From the NCBI GenBank assembly GCA_013397935.1, contig VZRN01011461.1:2720255-2784254 (forward strand): a stretch of DNA of 64,000 bases, written 5' to 3'. Below the pieces are notes generated by a model that was not told where the DNA came from, made no database searches, and saw only the letters and a list, made by a program, of their open reading frames with translations. Of this stretch, positions 63,997 through 64,000 are shown in pieces; position 1 is the stretch's first letter, and each line of letters opens with the position of its first letter. Made by a program: the position numbers and the translations under genes. The stretch comes from Dasyornis broadbenti (lineage: Eukaryota; Chordata; Aves; Passeriformes; Dasyornithidae).

Positions 63997-64000
63997 GGCC
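63997..64000 (+). CDS. HAPSTR1: Probable first four bases of HAPSTR1 exon 4
   Basis: The window ends with a long pyrimidine tract, TTTCCTAG and then GGCC. Joining exon 3 (ending one base, G, into a codon) to GG gives Gly, the residue expected after ALH in HAPSTR1. The next codon begins CC, so Pro would replace the Leu I recall in human. The phase and Gly fit, but four bases cannot prove an exon. Confidence 0.45.

Overview
This is a vertebrate nuclear genome window, most likely from a bird. The evidence is intron-containing orthologues of two linked vertebrate genes, a degraded chicken-repeat-1 (CR1) LINE 3' end near 13.83 kb, an ancient fold-back repeat of a type common in birds and reptiles, and assembly gaps inside two GC-rich promoters. 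Nothing bacterial or viral is visible, and species cannot be fixed from the sequence.

Layout. Positions 1-8686 are the start of a long first intron of USP7, which is transcribed leftward. USP7 coding exon 1 is at 8687-8768 on the minus strand, inside a CpG island (about 8.02-9.9 kb) interrupted by a 772-base gap. The next ~41 kb (9.9-51.0 kb) has no gene I can support. It holds short simple repeats, one CR1 fragment, the fold-back repeat, a G-rich minisatellite with strong quadruplex potential (36.84-37.16 kb), and several blocks that look like conserved regulatory DNA. A second CpG island (about 51.08-52.83 kb, with a 118-base gap) carries the promoter and first two coding exons of HAPSTR1 (C16orf72), transcribed rightward. 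Coding exons are at 51813-52032, 52683-52763 and 56813-57088. A good acceptor at 63995-63996 suggests that the last four bases of the window begin exon 4.

How the genes relate. USP7 and HAPSTR1 are head-to-head with start codons 43 kb apart, the same order and orientation as I recall for human chromosome 16p13.2. USP7 is a ubiquitin-specific protease acting on MDM2/p53 and other substrates. HAPSTR1 is a nuclear partner of the E3 ligase HUWE1 in stress signalling. USP7 has also been reported to act on HUWE1, so the two neighbours may feed one pathway, but shared regulation is only an inference.

I found no convincing previously undescribed system. The most interesting direct observations are: an internal exon-sized duplication in HAPSTR1 whose two copies end at identical splice positions; a weak exon 3 donor followed by an in-frame stop and a poly(A) signal; a four-codon upstream ORF in a strong context; YY1-like sites in both CpG islands; and the G-quadruplex minisatellite.
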